Source of the DNA: Noviherbaspirillum sedimenti
GTDB taxonomy: Bacteria; Pseudomonadota; Gammaproteobacteria; Burkholderiales; Burkholderiaceae_D
NCBI RefSeq assembly: GCF_003590835.1
Contig: NZ_QYUQ01000002.1
Location: 4,898,001 to 4,962,000 of the forward strand
Direction of reading: 5' to 3'
DNA: 64,000 nucleotides
The notes beneath the pieces are model-generated. The model was not told the origin of the DNA. It worked only from the letters and a program-made list of their open reading frames with translations, and searched no databases. Numbering within the stretch: position 1 is the first letter of the stretch; every line of letters begins with the position of its first letter. Positions 53,001-61,833 of this stretch are shown in pieces. Both the position numbers and the translations under genes were made by a program.

Positions 53001-53768
53001 TCAGTAGGCCAGCCGGTAACGGTAGCCCTTGTAATTGAATACTGCGGCTTTGGGCAACATTTTTTCCAGGATCACCCCTGGCGCAGCTTCTTCACCTTCA
53101 TGCAACAAGCGTTTGTTGACGAGCAGTTGGCGTTCACGCGGATTATCGGAATAGATGTAGCCGCCGATGGTCAGGTTCGGTAATTCGCGGTGTATCTGTT
53201 CCGGCAATTCCCGCGGTGAGGATGTACCTGGTTCGGGTGTCAGTGCGGTGCTTAGCTTGAGGTCGGTGTCGCTGGCCGGAACTGGCGTTGCAGGCGCGGC
53301 GCGGGGCTTGGCTGCGGCGACGTCGGCGGGAGATTTGCGCGCTTCCCTGGGCGGCGCCGACGATGCATTGCGCGGTTTTTCTGCAATTTTTGCGCTATGG
53401 GCCGCCGGCCTTGGCGGTGCCGGCGGCGGGCTGATCGCGACGATTTGCGGGGCCGGGGCAGCTGCGTCGGCCAATGATGGCAGCGCTGGGGGCGTGCCCT
53501 TCTCCTTGACTGAAGGCGCCTGGGTCTGTGCGGCAGGCTGGGAGAGGGGCGAAAGGGGCTGCGGCCCTGGCGCTTGCCAGGGCCGCAGCCAGGCCAGTGC
53601 GGCGCCTGCGACCAGCAGCGCAGCGGCAGCGGCCAGCCAGGCCCTGTGGGCGCGGGGCTGCGCCGGACCGGACGGCAAGGCGGCGGCAGGCTGCACATGC
53701 AGGCCGGGAATCTGTCCGATATGGCGTTCAGCTTCGGCTTTTTTCAGGGCGTCGAGAATATAGGACAT
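53001..53768 (-). CDS. gspB: GspB-like protein (ExeB/PulB type)
   Basis: The 255-residue inner-membrane protein starts MSYILDALKKAEAERHIGQIPGLH, the GspB signature, with one membrane helix at about residues 44-62, a long Pro/Ala-rich periplasmic linker, and a C-terminal T2SSB-type domain (PNLTIGGYIYSDNPRERQLLVNKRLLHEGEEAAPG). ExeA/ExeB pairs help assemble the secretin in the outer membrane. It begins 4 bp after the gspA-like gene. No other type II secretion genes are near. Confidence 0.9.
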   Translation of the reverse strand: MSYILDALKKAEAERHIGQIPGLHVQPAAALPSGPAQPRAHRAWLAAAAALLVAGAALAWLRPWQAPGPQPLSPLSQPAAQTQAPSVKEKGTPPALPSLADAAAPAPQIVAISPPPAPPRPAAHSAKIAEKPRNASSAPPREARKSPADVAAAKPRAAPATPVPASDTDLKLSTALTPEPGTSSPRELPEQIHRELPNLTIGGYIYSDNPRERQLLVNKRLLHEGEEAAPGVILEKMLPKAAVFNYKGYRYRLAY

Positions 53769-53772
53769 CGGC

Positions 53773-55515
53773 TTACTCTCCAGGCAGGGCCGCAGCCAGG
53801 GCCTGGTTCATGTGCAGCCGGGGTTCCGGGATGCCGGCTGCGTCGTTCAGGAACATCAGAGTGCGTGCGCCGGCAATGCCATCCGCCTGCAGGCCGTGCG
53901 CTTTCTGGAACTGGCGCATCTGCCTGGCCATGGCATCGCCGTAGGGCTGGCCTGGCACGGCTTCGAGACCGCCATGCAGTCGGGAGAGTTCGCCATTGAG
54001 CCAGTCAACCGTCTGGCCCTTGTCGTCGGGGCCGATTTTGCCGGAATAGCCGGGTGGGGCGCGCCAGAAGGTCACGAATTCTCCCTGAAAATGCTGCGCC
54101 AATTCCTTCAGGCCGACTTGCCAATCGCGTTCGATGCCGGCAGTCCGCAATGTTGCCGTAGTGTCGCTCAAGCCCACCAGGAGAACATGGTGGCTCGCCA
54201 GCTTGTCGTCACGCAGTTTCAGGATGGCCGGACGGTGCAGGCGCCGCAATTCCGCCAAGCCGCCTGTGCTGCGATGGCAGTGAACATTGCGGCTGCGCGC
54301 GACGGCGCAAGGATCTTCCGGTCCCAGCGCCATGCCCCATAACTGCCCCAGCAAGCGGAATGCGGACGTTTCGTCGCGCGTGGTATCGCCCAGCACGCCG
54401 CCCATGTCGGCGGCAAGCGGCGACTGCGGTGTCGCTGTCCGGGGGCGGGAAAGGGCGCCGCTGGCAGCACCCGGACGCTGCCGGGGATGATCTGTTGCCA
54501 GGCTGTGCGACAGCTTGAAGCTTCCCGCATGCGCGGCGAGGACCGCCTGTATGGCCGGATCGGGCGCAGCGTTGCCGTGCTGCCAGGCCCAGCCGATTGC
54601 GCCGCTCAGCAAGGCGCCGACGGCACCTGCCGCGCCGAGCCGCCAGCGCTGGCGGTGGGTCGGCGCCGAGCGCCGGCCCGGGCTGGTCGCGGCGTCGGTG
54701 CCGAATACCTCGCGGGCCGCCTGCGCCAGGATGGCCGGCGTGACTTCCGTGCGGCTGGCAGCATACGCGCCCAGCAGTGCGCGGTCGCACAGCAGGTTGA
54801 TGCGGCGCGGGACGCCGCGCGTGAGCCGGTGAATTTTCGGCATGAGCGTCGCGGCAAAGGGGCGTACTGCCGTGGCCCCTGAAATCGACATGCGGTGCAG
54901 GATATAGCTGGCGGTTTCCTGCGGCGACAGGGCATCCAGGTGGTAGCGCGCGATCACGCGTTGCCCCAGTTGTTCCAGTTCCGGCCGCGCCAGCATGGCG
55001 CGCAGCTCCGGCTGACCGATCAGGATCACTTGCAGCAGCTTGCGTTCATTGGTTTCCAGGTTGGTCAGCAGGCGCAATTGTTCCAGTACGTCGGGCGCCA
55101 GGTTCTGCGCTTCGTCGATGATCAGGACACTGTTTTTGCCTTCCGCGTGACTGCGCAGCAGATAGGCGTTGAGCGCGTCGACGTAAGTTTTTATTGTTGC
55201 TGTAGCGGCACCCGGCGCAATCGTGTCGATGCGAAATTCTTCGCAGATCGATTGCAGCAATTCGCCGACCGACAGTTTCGGGTTGAAGATGTAGGCGACG
55301 TGGCAGTTCTCGGGAATCTGTTCCAGCAGGCAGCGGCAGACCGTCGTCTTGCCGGCGCCGATCTCGCCGGTCAGCAGCACGAAACCGCCGCCGCTGCCGA
55401 CGCCGTAGAGCAGATGGGCCAGTGCCTCGCGATGCCGTTCGCTCATGAACAGGTAACGCGGATCGGGAGCGATCGAGAAGGGCGCCTGCTTGAGCTGAAA
55501 GAATTGGGTATACAT
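53773..55515 (-). CDS. gspA: GspA/ExeA-like AAA ATPase with peptidoglycan-binding domain
   Basis: The 580-residue protein starts MYTQFFQLKQAPFSIAPDPRYLF. The AAA domain (residues 40-270) has Walker A GEIGAGKTT and Walker B SVLIIDEAQN, a membrane segment follows at about 295-315 (LGAAGAVGALLSGAIGWAW), then a periplasmic part with a C39-peptidase-like domain (HHVLLVGLS) and a C-terminal peptidoglycan-binding domain (GDAMARQMRQFQKAHGLQADGIAGARTL). It works with GspB, both in one operon. The 270 bp up to osmC have no other gene. Confidence 0.92.
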   Translation of the reverse strand: MYTQFFQLKQAPFSIAPDPRYLFMSERHREALAHLLYGVGSGGGFVLLTGEIGAGKTTVCRCLLEQIPENCHVAYIFNPKLSVGELLQSICEEFRIDTIAPGAATATIKTYVDALNAYLLRSHAEGKNSVLIIDEAQNLAPDVLEQLRLLTNLETNERKLLQVILIGQPELRAMLARPELEQLGQRVIARYHLDALSPQETASYILHRMSISGATAVRPFAATLMPKIHRLTRGVPRRINLLCDRALLGAYAASRTEVTPAILAQAAREVFGTDAATSPGRRSAPTHRQRWRLGAAGAVGALLSGAIGWAWQHGNAAPDPAIQAVLAAHAGSFKLSHSLATDHPRQRPGAASGALSRPRTATPQSPLAADMGGVLGDTTRDETSAFRLLGQLWGMALGPEDPCAVARSRNVHCHRSTGGLAELRRLHRPAILKLRDDKLASHHVLLVGLSDTTATLRTAGIERDWQVGLKELAQHFQGEFVTFWRAPPGYSGKIGPDDKGQTVDWLNGELSRLHGGLEAVPGQPYGDAMARQMRQFQKAHGLQADGIAGARTLMFLNDAAGIPEPRLHMNQALAAALPGE

Positions 55516-55785
55516 GATCAGGATCGCTATTCCGGCCTGCCGGGTTTAAAAGATGCAATTACTTCCGGCCAGCGGCAAGGCTAGCATAAAGATTTGCCCG
55601 GCGGCTAGGGTTAAAGCAAACAGTAGTGTGGCTGCGGTTTTCTTTCCAGCGAGCGGAATGTTCCAGGCAAAGCGAGTCTAATCACCATCAACAAAAGGCG
55701 AAGGCTGTGCGCGCCGCTGTGTGGTGCGCGTTATCTTGTGCGGCGTTACCGAAATCCCGGATTTTGACAGCGAAGGAGAGCAGCG

Positions 55786-56211
55786 ATGAAACGTACGGCA
55801 ACGGCAGTATGGAGTGGCGGCCTGAAAGATGGCAAAGGCAACATTTCGACGCAGAGCGGTGTACTCAACAGCACCCAGTACGGCTTTACCAGTCGTTTTG
55901 AAAATGGCGTGGGCACCAATCCGGAAGAATTGATTGCGGCAGCTCATGCCGGCTGCTTTACGATGGCGCTGTCAGGGCAACTGGGCGAGGCGGGCATGGT
56001 GGCGGAGCGACTGACCACCAGCGCGGCTGTCACGATAGAAAAAGTTGGGGACAGTTTTTCGATTACCGCAATCCATCTTGATTTGCTTGCCAAAATTCCC
56101 GGCGCCGATCAGCAAGCCTTTGCAGATGCGGCAGAAAAAGCCAAGGCAGGATGTCCAGTATCCAAAGTGCTGAACGCAGCGATTACGCTGGCGGCACGTC
56201 TGGAATCCTAG
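55786..56211 (+). CDS. osmC: OsmC-family peroxiredoxin
   Basis: The 141-residue protein starts MKRTATAVWSGGLKDGKGN with an AAGGAG ribosome site. The two redox Cys are in AAAHAGCFTMAL and AKAGCPVSKVLN, and the Arg/Glu residues near NPEELIAAAHA complete the OsmC/Ohr active site. It reduces organic hydroperoxides. The N-terminal sequence and TNPEELIAAAHA favour OsmC over Ohr. A terminator follows. Confidence 0.93.
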   Translation: MKRTATAVWSGGLKDGKGNISTQSGVLNSTQYGFTSRFENGVGTNPEELIAAAHAGCFTMALSGQLGEAGMVAERLTTSAAVTIEKVGDSFSITAIHLDLLAKIPGADQQAFADAAEKAKAGCPVSKVLNAAITLAARLES

Positions 56212-56265
56212 GCTGCGCTCTTGCGGCGGCCTGTTTGATTCCGTAGATAAAAGCATCGTGTAGAG

Positions 56266-56299
56266 AAAAGCCAGGGAGAAAACTTATCCCTGGCTTTTT
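56266..56299 (+). terminator. Rho-independent terminator after osmC
   Basis: Stem AAAAGCCAGGGA/TCCCTGGCTTTT with a loop GAAAACTTA, followed by T residues. It lies between convergent genes and can serve both. Confidence 0.88.
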
Positions 56300-56365
56300 A
56301 TCGACCCATGAAGTCGGACAATGTCGAGGCCTGTTGCCCTCCTTGTTGTTTAGCGGGAAGGCGGC

Positions 56366-56803
56366 TTAGCGGGAAGGTGCCCCTGACTGGCTGGCTCTGA
56401 TTTTCCTCAGGTCTTTTTCATGATGCAATTCTTCGCTGCTCGGAATGGCAATCGGGTCGCTTGCCGGGAACGTCATTTCAATCGCATGATCCAGCGATTG
56501 TTCCCCCTCATCGTTGCCAGCCGCGTACTGGTGGCTGCCATGTACTGTCGGCAATTCGGCAACCGGATCGCTGGCCGGGAAAGTCTCGTCCACTGCTTCA
56601 TCCAGTAAAGCTTCGTCATGTTCCTGGCGATTGGCAGAGGCAATCTTGCGTTCGCATACGTCGGCCCATGAGGCATTCTCGGGCGAGATATCCTTGGGCG
56701 TTACTGCTTGCGATGCATTGCCGAACGATGATGGCAATTGCGCGGCACCGGGTGTCTTATTGGCAGACATCACTTTTTTCTCGCTTTTTCTGGATTCATT
56801 CAT
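56366..56803 (-). CDS. Small acidic protein with two FPASDP repeats, unknown function
   Basis: The 145-residue protein starts MNESRKSEKKVMSANKTPGAAQ with a GGAGG site; residues upstream in the frame were rejected. It has no signal peptide or membrane segment. Two related segments, LLDEAVDETFPASDPVAE and SLDHAIEMTFPASDPIAI, lie at about residues 80-97 and 113-130. The FPASDP word with an upstream acidic/hydrophobic helix is shared by many small stress-related proteobacterial proteins of unknown role. The rest looks disordered. It may be stress-induced, given osmC next door, but that is context only. Confidence 0.65.
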   Translation of the reverse strand: MNESRKSEKKVMSANKTPGAAQLPSSFGNASQAVTPKDISPENASWADVCERKIASANRQEHDEALLDEAVDETFPASDPVAELPTVHGSHQYAAGNDEGEQSLDHAIEMTFPASDPIAIPSSEELHHEKDLRKIRASQSGAPSR

Positions 56804-57086
56804 GACATTCCTCCACTGTAAGCATTTCAAATAATGATGGATTGCAGGCGCTGCAATGGCTACCTGAGCCGTGGCAACGAAAACCTGGTTCAACCCAAGG
56901 GTCGCGTTGCCGGCAGTGTGCCCCAACGTACCCTTTAACTATCCGACTCTAGGTTCCTCGACAAGTTTCGATGTTTGCTTCATATAAAAATTTGGTTTCC
57001 TGACCATTTAATTTTTTCCATTGCCAAGAATCATGAACGTCAGCGTGCTCGTAGCGTTGCGGATGCGGCAGGGCCGTCGCTGATGG

Positions 57087-58286
57087 CTAAAAGAACTGCG
57101 CCCATTCGGCGAGCCAGCTGTTCAACGCTTTGGCGGCCATCGGCTTGGCGATATAGTAGCCCTGGACATTGGTGCAGCCCAGCTTGTGCAGCAGATCCCA
57201 GTCTTGCCGCGTTTCCACGCCGACTGCGGTCGATTCGCGCTTGAGCTTGCTGGCCAGTTCCAGGCTGGAGCCGAGTACCAGTTCGAGCGCCTTGTTATGC
57301 GCGGCGCCGACCACGAAGGAGCGGTCGATCTTCAGTTCCGAGAAGGGAATGCGCAACTGGTGCTGCATGCTGGCGTCGCCTGTGCCGTAGTCGTCCACTG
57401 CCAGCATGAAACCTTTCATGCGCAATCTGGCGAGGTTTTCCAGCACGGCCGGCATTTCGGTCTTGGAAGCCGATTCACTGATTTCGATGGTGATGTCGCC
57501 GGGATCGATCCCATGCGCGGCCATGCAGTTGGCGAAATGATCCGCGAATTCCAGTTCCCTCAGGGCTTGCAAAGCCAGATTGATCGAGACGGCGATCGGG
57601 TGGCCGGCATCGTGCAAGGCGCGGCAGGCGGCCGCCGACTTGCGGATGATGCTCCAGCTAAGCAAGTCGATCTTGCCGCTGGCTTCCAGCAAGGGGATGA
57701 AGGCGCCTGGCGCGATCACGCCATGTTGCGGATGCTCCCAGCGGGCAAAGGCTTCGACGCCCTTGACCTTGCCGCTGGCGATCTCGACCTTGGGCTGGAA
57801 GTAGGGGACGAACTGGTCTTCCTGCAAGCCCAGCAGGATTTCCTCGAGCGTCGGCGCAGGGGGGGCGCTGGGCGCGGTCTGGTGCCGCGCCGGTGGCGCC
57901 ACATAGCGGGCGATCAGGGTTTCCAGTTCTTCCGGCGTGGCCGGTTTGGTGATCGTGCCCAGCATGTTGACGCCGTAGGCCTGGGACATGGATTCGACCG
58001 AAAACACCAGCGACGGATCGAGCGCGCTGGCCAGGATGATCGAGACCGGATTGGCGCTCCTGGCCATGTGGCGGATCAGTTCCATGCCGTCCATGCCCGG
58101 CATGTTCAGATCGATGAAGCAGAGATCGATGGCTTGCTGCGGATCCTGCAGCAGCGCCAGGGCAGCGATGCCGTCGCCGGCCTCGACGATCCTGCTGGCG
58201 CCCCGGTTGGTCAGCATCGCCACCAGCCAACGGCGCTGGAATTCATTATCTTCGACGACCAGGTAGGTTAGATCGGCCAACGGCAT
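57087..58286 (-). CDS. Response regulator with C-terminal EAL domain (RocR-like layout)
   Basis: The 399-residue protein has a receiver domain with acceptor Asp in LCFIDLNMPGMDGME and Lys in TITKPATPEE, then an EAL domain from about residue 150. Kept residues: Glu in GVEAFARW, Asn in SINLALQ, Glu in EISES, DD in VDDYGTG and Lys in ELKIDRSF. The AEGVE loop reads AVGVE, so one acidic catalytic residue is replaced by Val; activity may be lost. The start at 58286 (MPLADL) has an AAGGA site ten bases upstream. It is 14 bp downstream of the CoA-transferase gene. Confidence 0.85.
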   Translation of the reverse strand: MPLADLTYLVVEDNEFQRRWLVAMLTNRGASRIVEAGDGIAALALLQDPQQAIDLCFIDLNMPGMDGMELIRHMARSANPVSIILASALDPSLVFSVESMSQAYGVNMLGTITKPATPEELETLIARYVAPPARHQTAPSAPPAPTLEEILLGLQEDQFVPYFQPKVEIASGKVKGVEAFARWEHPQHGVIAPGAFIPLLEASGKIDLLSWSIIRKSAAACRALHDAGHPIAVSINLALQALRELEFADHFANCMAAHGIDPGDITIEISESASKTEMPAVLENLARLRMKGFMLAVDDYGTGDASMQHQLRIPFSELKIDRSFVVGAAHNKALELVLGSSLELASKLKRESTAVGVETRQDWDLLHKLGCTNVQGYYIAKPMAAKALNSWLAEWAQFF

Positions 58287-58300
58287 TGGGAGGTTTCCTT

Positions 58301-60325
58301 TCAAGCCGCCGATGCCTGGGCCGCCGCTGGCGGGGCCGGATCCGGCATGGCCGAGTTCGCCGCGCTGGCTTTTTCGTGGATATGCGGCGGCACTTCGCGG
58401 TTGGCGAGATCCGGACCGAGCTTGGCGCGCAAGAAGCCGCTGGTGGAGTAGCGGGTAACCGCGGAATAGTACTTGTCGGTCAGGTATTTCACCATATCCG
58501 CATAGGCATCCACCGCTTCGAGGTCAAGCGAGAAATTGTCATAGTTGACGACCACAGGTATTTTTTCGCGCACGTCGCGCAGCGCATGCTCGACCTGGCG
58601 GCGGATCTGCTCCACATCGGCGACGTTGCGCACGTTGTAGCCCTCGAAGTTGATGAACAGGCTCTTGCGCTGGCGGTCGTAGCGCATGCGCTGCTCCAGC
58701 GGCACCGCCAGCAGGATGTCGCGCAAACCCATGCTGTCGGGCTGGAATATCCGCGCATCCATGGTACGCAGGTTGCTCGAGATGCGCGGCGCAAAGGCCA
58801 TATGGTCGAGGATATCGCGCTGCAGGTCGAGTCCGGGGGCGATTTCCACCAGTTCCAGGCCTGTGCTGGTGAGCTCGAACACGCAACGCTCGGTAATGTA
58901 AAGCACATTCCTGCCCTGTTTCCTCGCCAGCGGGCCGCTGAAGGTCAGGTGCTCGACCGCGGCGACGAACTTGCAAGGCCCATCCGGGCCTTCAATGACC
59001 AGTTGGCCGTTACGGATCTGGATGCCCGGCTTGCCGGCGCTGAAGGTGCCGACGAACACCACCTTCTTGGCGTTCTGGCTGATGTTGATGAAGCCGCCGG
59101 CGCCGGCCAGGCGGCTGCCGAACTTGCTGACGTTGACGCTGCCGTCGGCGTCGGTCTCGGCCAGGCCGAGAAAGGCGATGTCGAGGCCGCCGCCGTCGTA
59201 GAAATCGAACTGGTAGGGCTGGTCGACGACTGCCTGGGTATTGACGCCGGCGCCGAAATTTACTCCCGCGGCAGGGATGCCGCCGATCACGCCCGGCTCG
59301 GTGGTCAGGGTCAGCAGGTCGATTACGTGCTCCTCGTGGGCGATGCCAGCCACGCCTTCCGGCATGCCAATGCCGAGGTTGACGACGCTGTTGGCCGACA
59401 GCTCGAAGGCGGCGCGGCGGGCAATGATCTTGCGCTCGGAGAGCGCCATCGCCTTCAGGGTATTGGCAGGCACGCGCAGCTCGCCGCTGTAGGCGGGGTT
59501 GTAGGGCTCGGCAAAGGTTTGCCAGTGGTGACGCGGTTCGGCGACCACCACGCAATCGACCAGGATGCCGGGAATCTTGACCTGGCGCGGATTGAGCGTG
59601 CCGCGCTCGGCAATGCGCTCGACCTGGGCGATGACGATGCCGCCGGAATTGTGCGCAGCCATTGCCAGCGACAGCATTTCCAGCGTCAGCGCCTCGCGCT
59701 CCATGGTCAGGTTGCCGTCGGGGTCGGCGGTGGTCGCGCGGATCAGCGCGACGTCGATCGGGAAGGTCTTGTACAGCAGGGTATCTTCGCCGTCGATCTG
59801 CAGCAGGCGCACCAGTTCTTCTGCGGTTTTTTCGTTGAGCTTGCCGCCGCCGTGGCGCGGATCGACGAAGGTATCCAGGCCGACCCGGGTCAGGTGGCCC
59901 GGCCGCTTGGCGGCGATGTCGCGGTACAGGTGCGAGATCACGCCCTGCGGCAGGTTGTAGGCTTCGATCTTGTTGTCGATCGCGAGGCGCTGGATCTTCG
60001 GCACCAGCCCCCAGTGGCCGCCGATGACGCGCTTGAGCAAGCCATCGTGGCCGAGGTGGTTCAGGCCCTTTTCCTTGCCGTCGCCCTGGCCGGCGGCGTA
60101 CACCAGGGTCAGGTCGCGCGGTCCCGCTGACTGGCCATCCTCCCCCTGGTTCGACAGGTAGAGTTCTTCCAGGGCGATCAGCAGTTCCTCCGGCACGCCA
60201 ATGCCGACGAAGCCGCCGGTGGCGATGGTATTGCCGGAGTGGATGAGACGCACCGCGTCCTGCGCGCTGACGATCTTGATGCGCTTGCCGCTGCCGCGGG
60301 TGAATTCGTGGTCTGCCGTTTGCAT
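58301..60325 (-). CDS. Acyl-CoA:acetate/3-ketoacid CoA-transferase family protein
   Basis: The 674-residue protein starts [41 protein letters not shown]; an AGGGAGC ribosome site supports it. Two CoA-transferase halves are fused: residues 15-290 and 310-555, with the likely catalytic Glu in [22 protein letters not shown]. The C-terminal 120 residues ([27 protein letters not shown]) are an extra domain beyond the usual length of about 520. Propionate or acetate CoA-transferase-type activity is likely; the acid substrate is not known. Confidence 0.88.
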   Translation of the reverse strand: MQTADHEFTRGSGKRIKIVSAQDAVRLIHSGNTIATGGFVGIGVPEELLIALEELYLSNQGEDGQSAGPRDLTLVYAAGQGDGKEKGLNHLGHDGLLKRVIGGHWGLVPKIQRLAIDNKIEAYNLPQGVISHLYRDIAAKRPGHLTRVGLDTFVDPRHGGGKLNEKTAEELVRLLQIDGEDTLLYKTFPIDVALIRATTADPDGNLTMEREALTLEMLSLAMAAHNSGGIVIAQVERIAERGTLNPRQVKIPGILVDCVVVAEPRHHWQTFAEPYNPAYSGELRVPANTLKAMALSERKIIARRAAFELSANSVVNLGIGMPEGVAGIAHEEHVIDLLTLTTEPGVIGGIPAAGVNFGAGVNTQAVVDQPYQFDFYDGGGLDIAFLGLAETDADGSVNVSKFGSRLAGAGGFINISQNAKKVVFVGTFSAGKPGIQIRNGQLVIEGPDGPCKFVAAVEHLTFSGPLARKQGRNVLYITERCVFELTSTGLELVEIAPGLDLQRDILDHMAFAPRISSNLRTMDARIFQPDSMGLRDILLAVPLEQRMRYDRQRKSLFINFEGYNVRNVADVEQIRRQVEHALRDVREKIPVVVNYDNFSLDLEAVDAYADMVKYLTDKYYSAVTRYSTSGFLRAKLGPDLANREVPPHIHEKASAANSAMPDPAPPAAAQASAA

Positions 60326-60544
60326 GGTGCTCCCTGTCGTTATCGTCGTCTCGCTTGCAAATCCAGGCGCTTGTCTCAGGCGCACCTGTTCGCCGCTATC
60401 ATAGTCTGCCCGGACGCGGATGAACATCCCCGCCAGGCAGGCCCGGCAGGGGATTTTACGAAGAAAGAGGCTTGGCGGCGGTTTTGTGCCGCGCGCGCGA
60501 CATGCTGCGCCGCGCAAAACGGGCGCGGCGGCATGTCCGGGGGC

Positions 60545-61381
60545 TTATTCGACCGCTTGCGGCGTAAAGAAACGCTCGCGCATTTCTTCCAGTCCAAGGT
60601 TTTCCAGCACCTGCTGCAGGCGCTCGCCAGGTCGGCGGCGCGGCAGGTCCTGATAGCGGGCGATGATCAATTCGTTTTTCATCGAGTGCTCCCAACCTAC
60701 CAGTTCGGTCACGCTGACGTGGTAGCCATGGGCTTCCAGTTGCAGGCAGCGCAGCACATTCGTGAGCTGGCTGCCGAATTCGCGGGTATGCAGCGGATGG
60801 CGCCAGATTTCGGTGAGGGCGGTCCGGCCAAGCGATTTGCCCTTGTTGCGGTTGAGGACGGATGCTACTTCCGCCTGGCAGCAAGGCACCAGCACCATGA
60901 ATTTCGCCTGCTTGTGCAGGCCGAAGCGGATGGCGTCGTCGGTGGCGGTATTGCAGGCATGCAGGGCGGTGACGATATCGATCGTGGCCGGCAGTTTGTC
61001 GGTGACGATCGATTCAGCCACCGACAGGTTGAGAAATTCCATGCCGGAAAAGCCCAGGCGTTGCGCCAGCGCGCGTGATTTTTCCACCAGTTCTTCGCGC
61101 GTCTCGATGCCGTAGACGCGCGCGCCGCCCGGCTGCTCCTTGAAAAAAAGATCGTACAGGATGAAGCCGAGGTAGGACTTGCCGGCGCCATGGTCGACCA
61201 GGCTGACATCGGCGTGGTCGGCGCGGACTTCCTGCAACAGGGGTTCGATGAACTGGTACAGGTGATAAACCTGCTTGAGCTTGCGCCGGCTATCCTGGTT
61301 CATCTTGCCATCGCGGGTCAGGATGTGCAGTTCTTTCAACAGTTCGATCGATTGGCCGGGGCGGATCTCGGGTGCATGCAT
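60545..61381 (-). CDS. SAM-dependent methyltransferase (Methyltransf_32-like)
   Basis: The 278-residue protein starts MHAPEIRPGQSIELLKELHILTRDGKMNQDSRRKLKQVYHL; a GGAAG site is upstream, and an ATG five codons earlier is possible. SAM motif I is SLVDHGAGKSYLGFILYD, followed by YGIETREELVEKS and TALHACNTATDDAI, which resembles the HACG/D region of Methyltransf_32 proteins. VLVPCCQAEVAS follows. These are probable RNA methyltransferases, but the substrate is unknown. The 200 bp to the next gene contain nothing recognised. Confidence 0.8.
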   Translation of the reverse strand: MHAPEIRPGQSIELLKELHILTRDGKMNQDSRRKLKQVYHLYQFIEPLLQEVRADHADVSLVDHGAGKSYLGFILYDLFFKEQPGGARVYGIETREELVEKSRALAQRLGFSGMEFLNLSVAESIVTDKLPATIDIVTALHACNTATDDAIRFGLHKQAKFMVLVPCCQAEVASVLNRNKGKSLGRTALTEIWRHPLHTREFGSQLTNVLRCLQLEAHGYHVSVTELVGWEHSMKNELIIARYQDLPRRRPGERLQQVLENLGLEEMRERFFTPQAVE

Positions 61382-61596
61382 GGCAGGTGCTTCCATTGTG
61401 TGACAGCCGCTATTGTATGCGCGTGGCGGTTTGGCGTGTGCCGGCAAGGAAAAACGAATAAGGATTGCGCAAAATCAAGATTGCCGTTCCCGGGATTTTT
61501 GACACTGTGGAAATGCGGTCAAGCCATGGCAGCGCTTTACCGATGCGTACCGCTTAATCGATTCGCAATGATTCGCAATCACCGGCAGGAGGAACC

Positions 61597-61800
61597 ATGC
61601 ACCCCCAGACCGAACAGGCCGGCAGGCGCTTGCCGATGCAAACGCCGGACGCCATCACCAGCGCCGGCGCAATCCACGATGCCCTGGCCAGGTTCTACGA
61701 CAGTCCGACGGTTTCCAACAAGGTTGCCGCCGTGGTCGCCCTGCAGGCGCACCTGGCCGCAGTCGAAATGGCACTGGGCGACCCTGCGTTGCGCGCCTGA
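61597..61800 (+). CDS. Small protein of unknown function
   Basis: The 67-residue protein starts MHPQTEQAGRRLPMQTPDAIT with a strong AGGAGG ribosome site eight bases upstream, which is the main reason for calling it. Residues 22-60 (SAGAIHDALARFYDSPTVSNKVAAVVALQAHLAAVEMAL) look alpha-helical and amphipathic. No signal peptide or known motif was recognised. It converges on the GGDEF-EAL gene, 33 bp away. Confidence 0.5.
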   Translation: MHPQTEQAGRRLPMQTPDAITSAGAIHDALARFYDSPTVSNKVAAVVALQAHLAAVEMALGDPALRA

Positions 61801-61833
61801 TGGGGGGCTGGCGGTCGCCGCCGCGCGGCCGCC

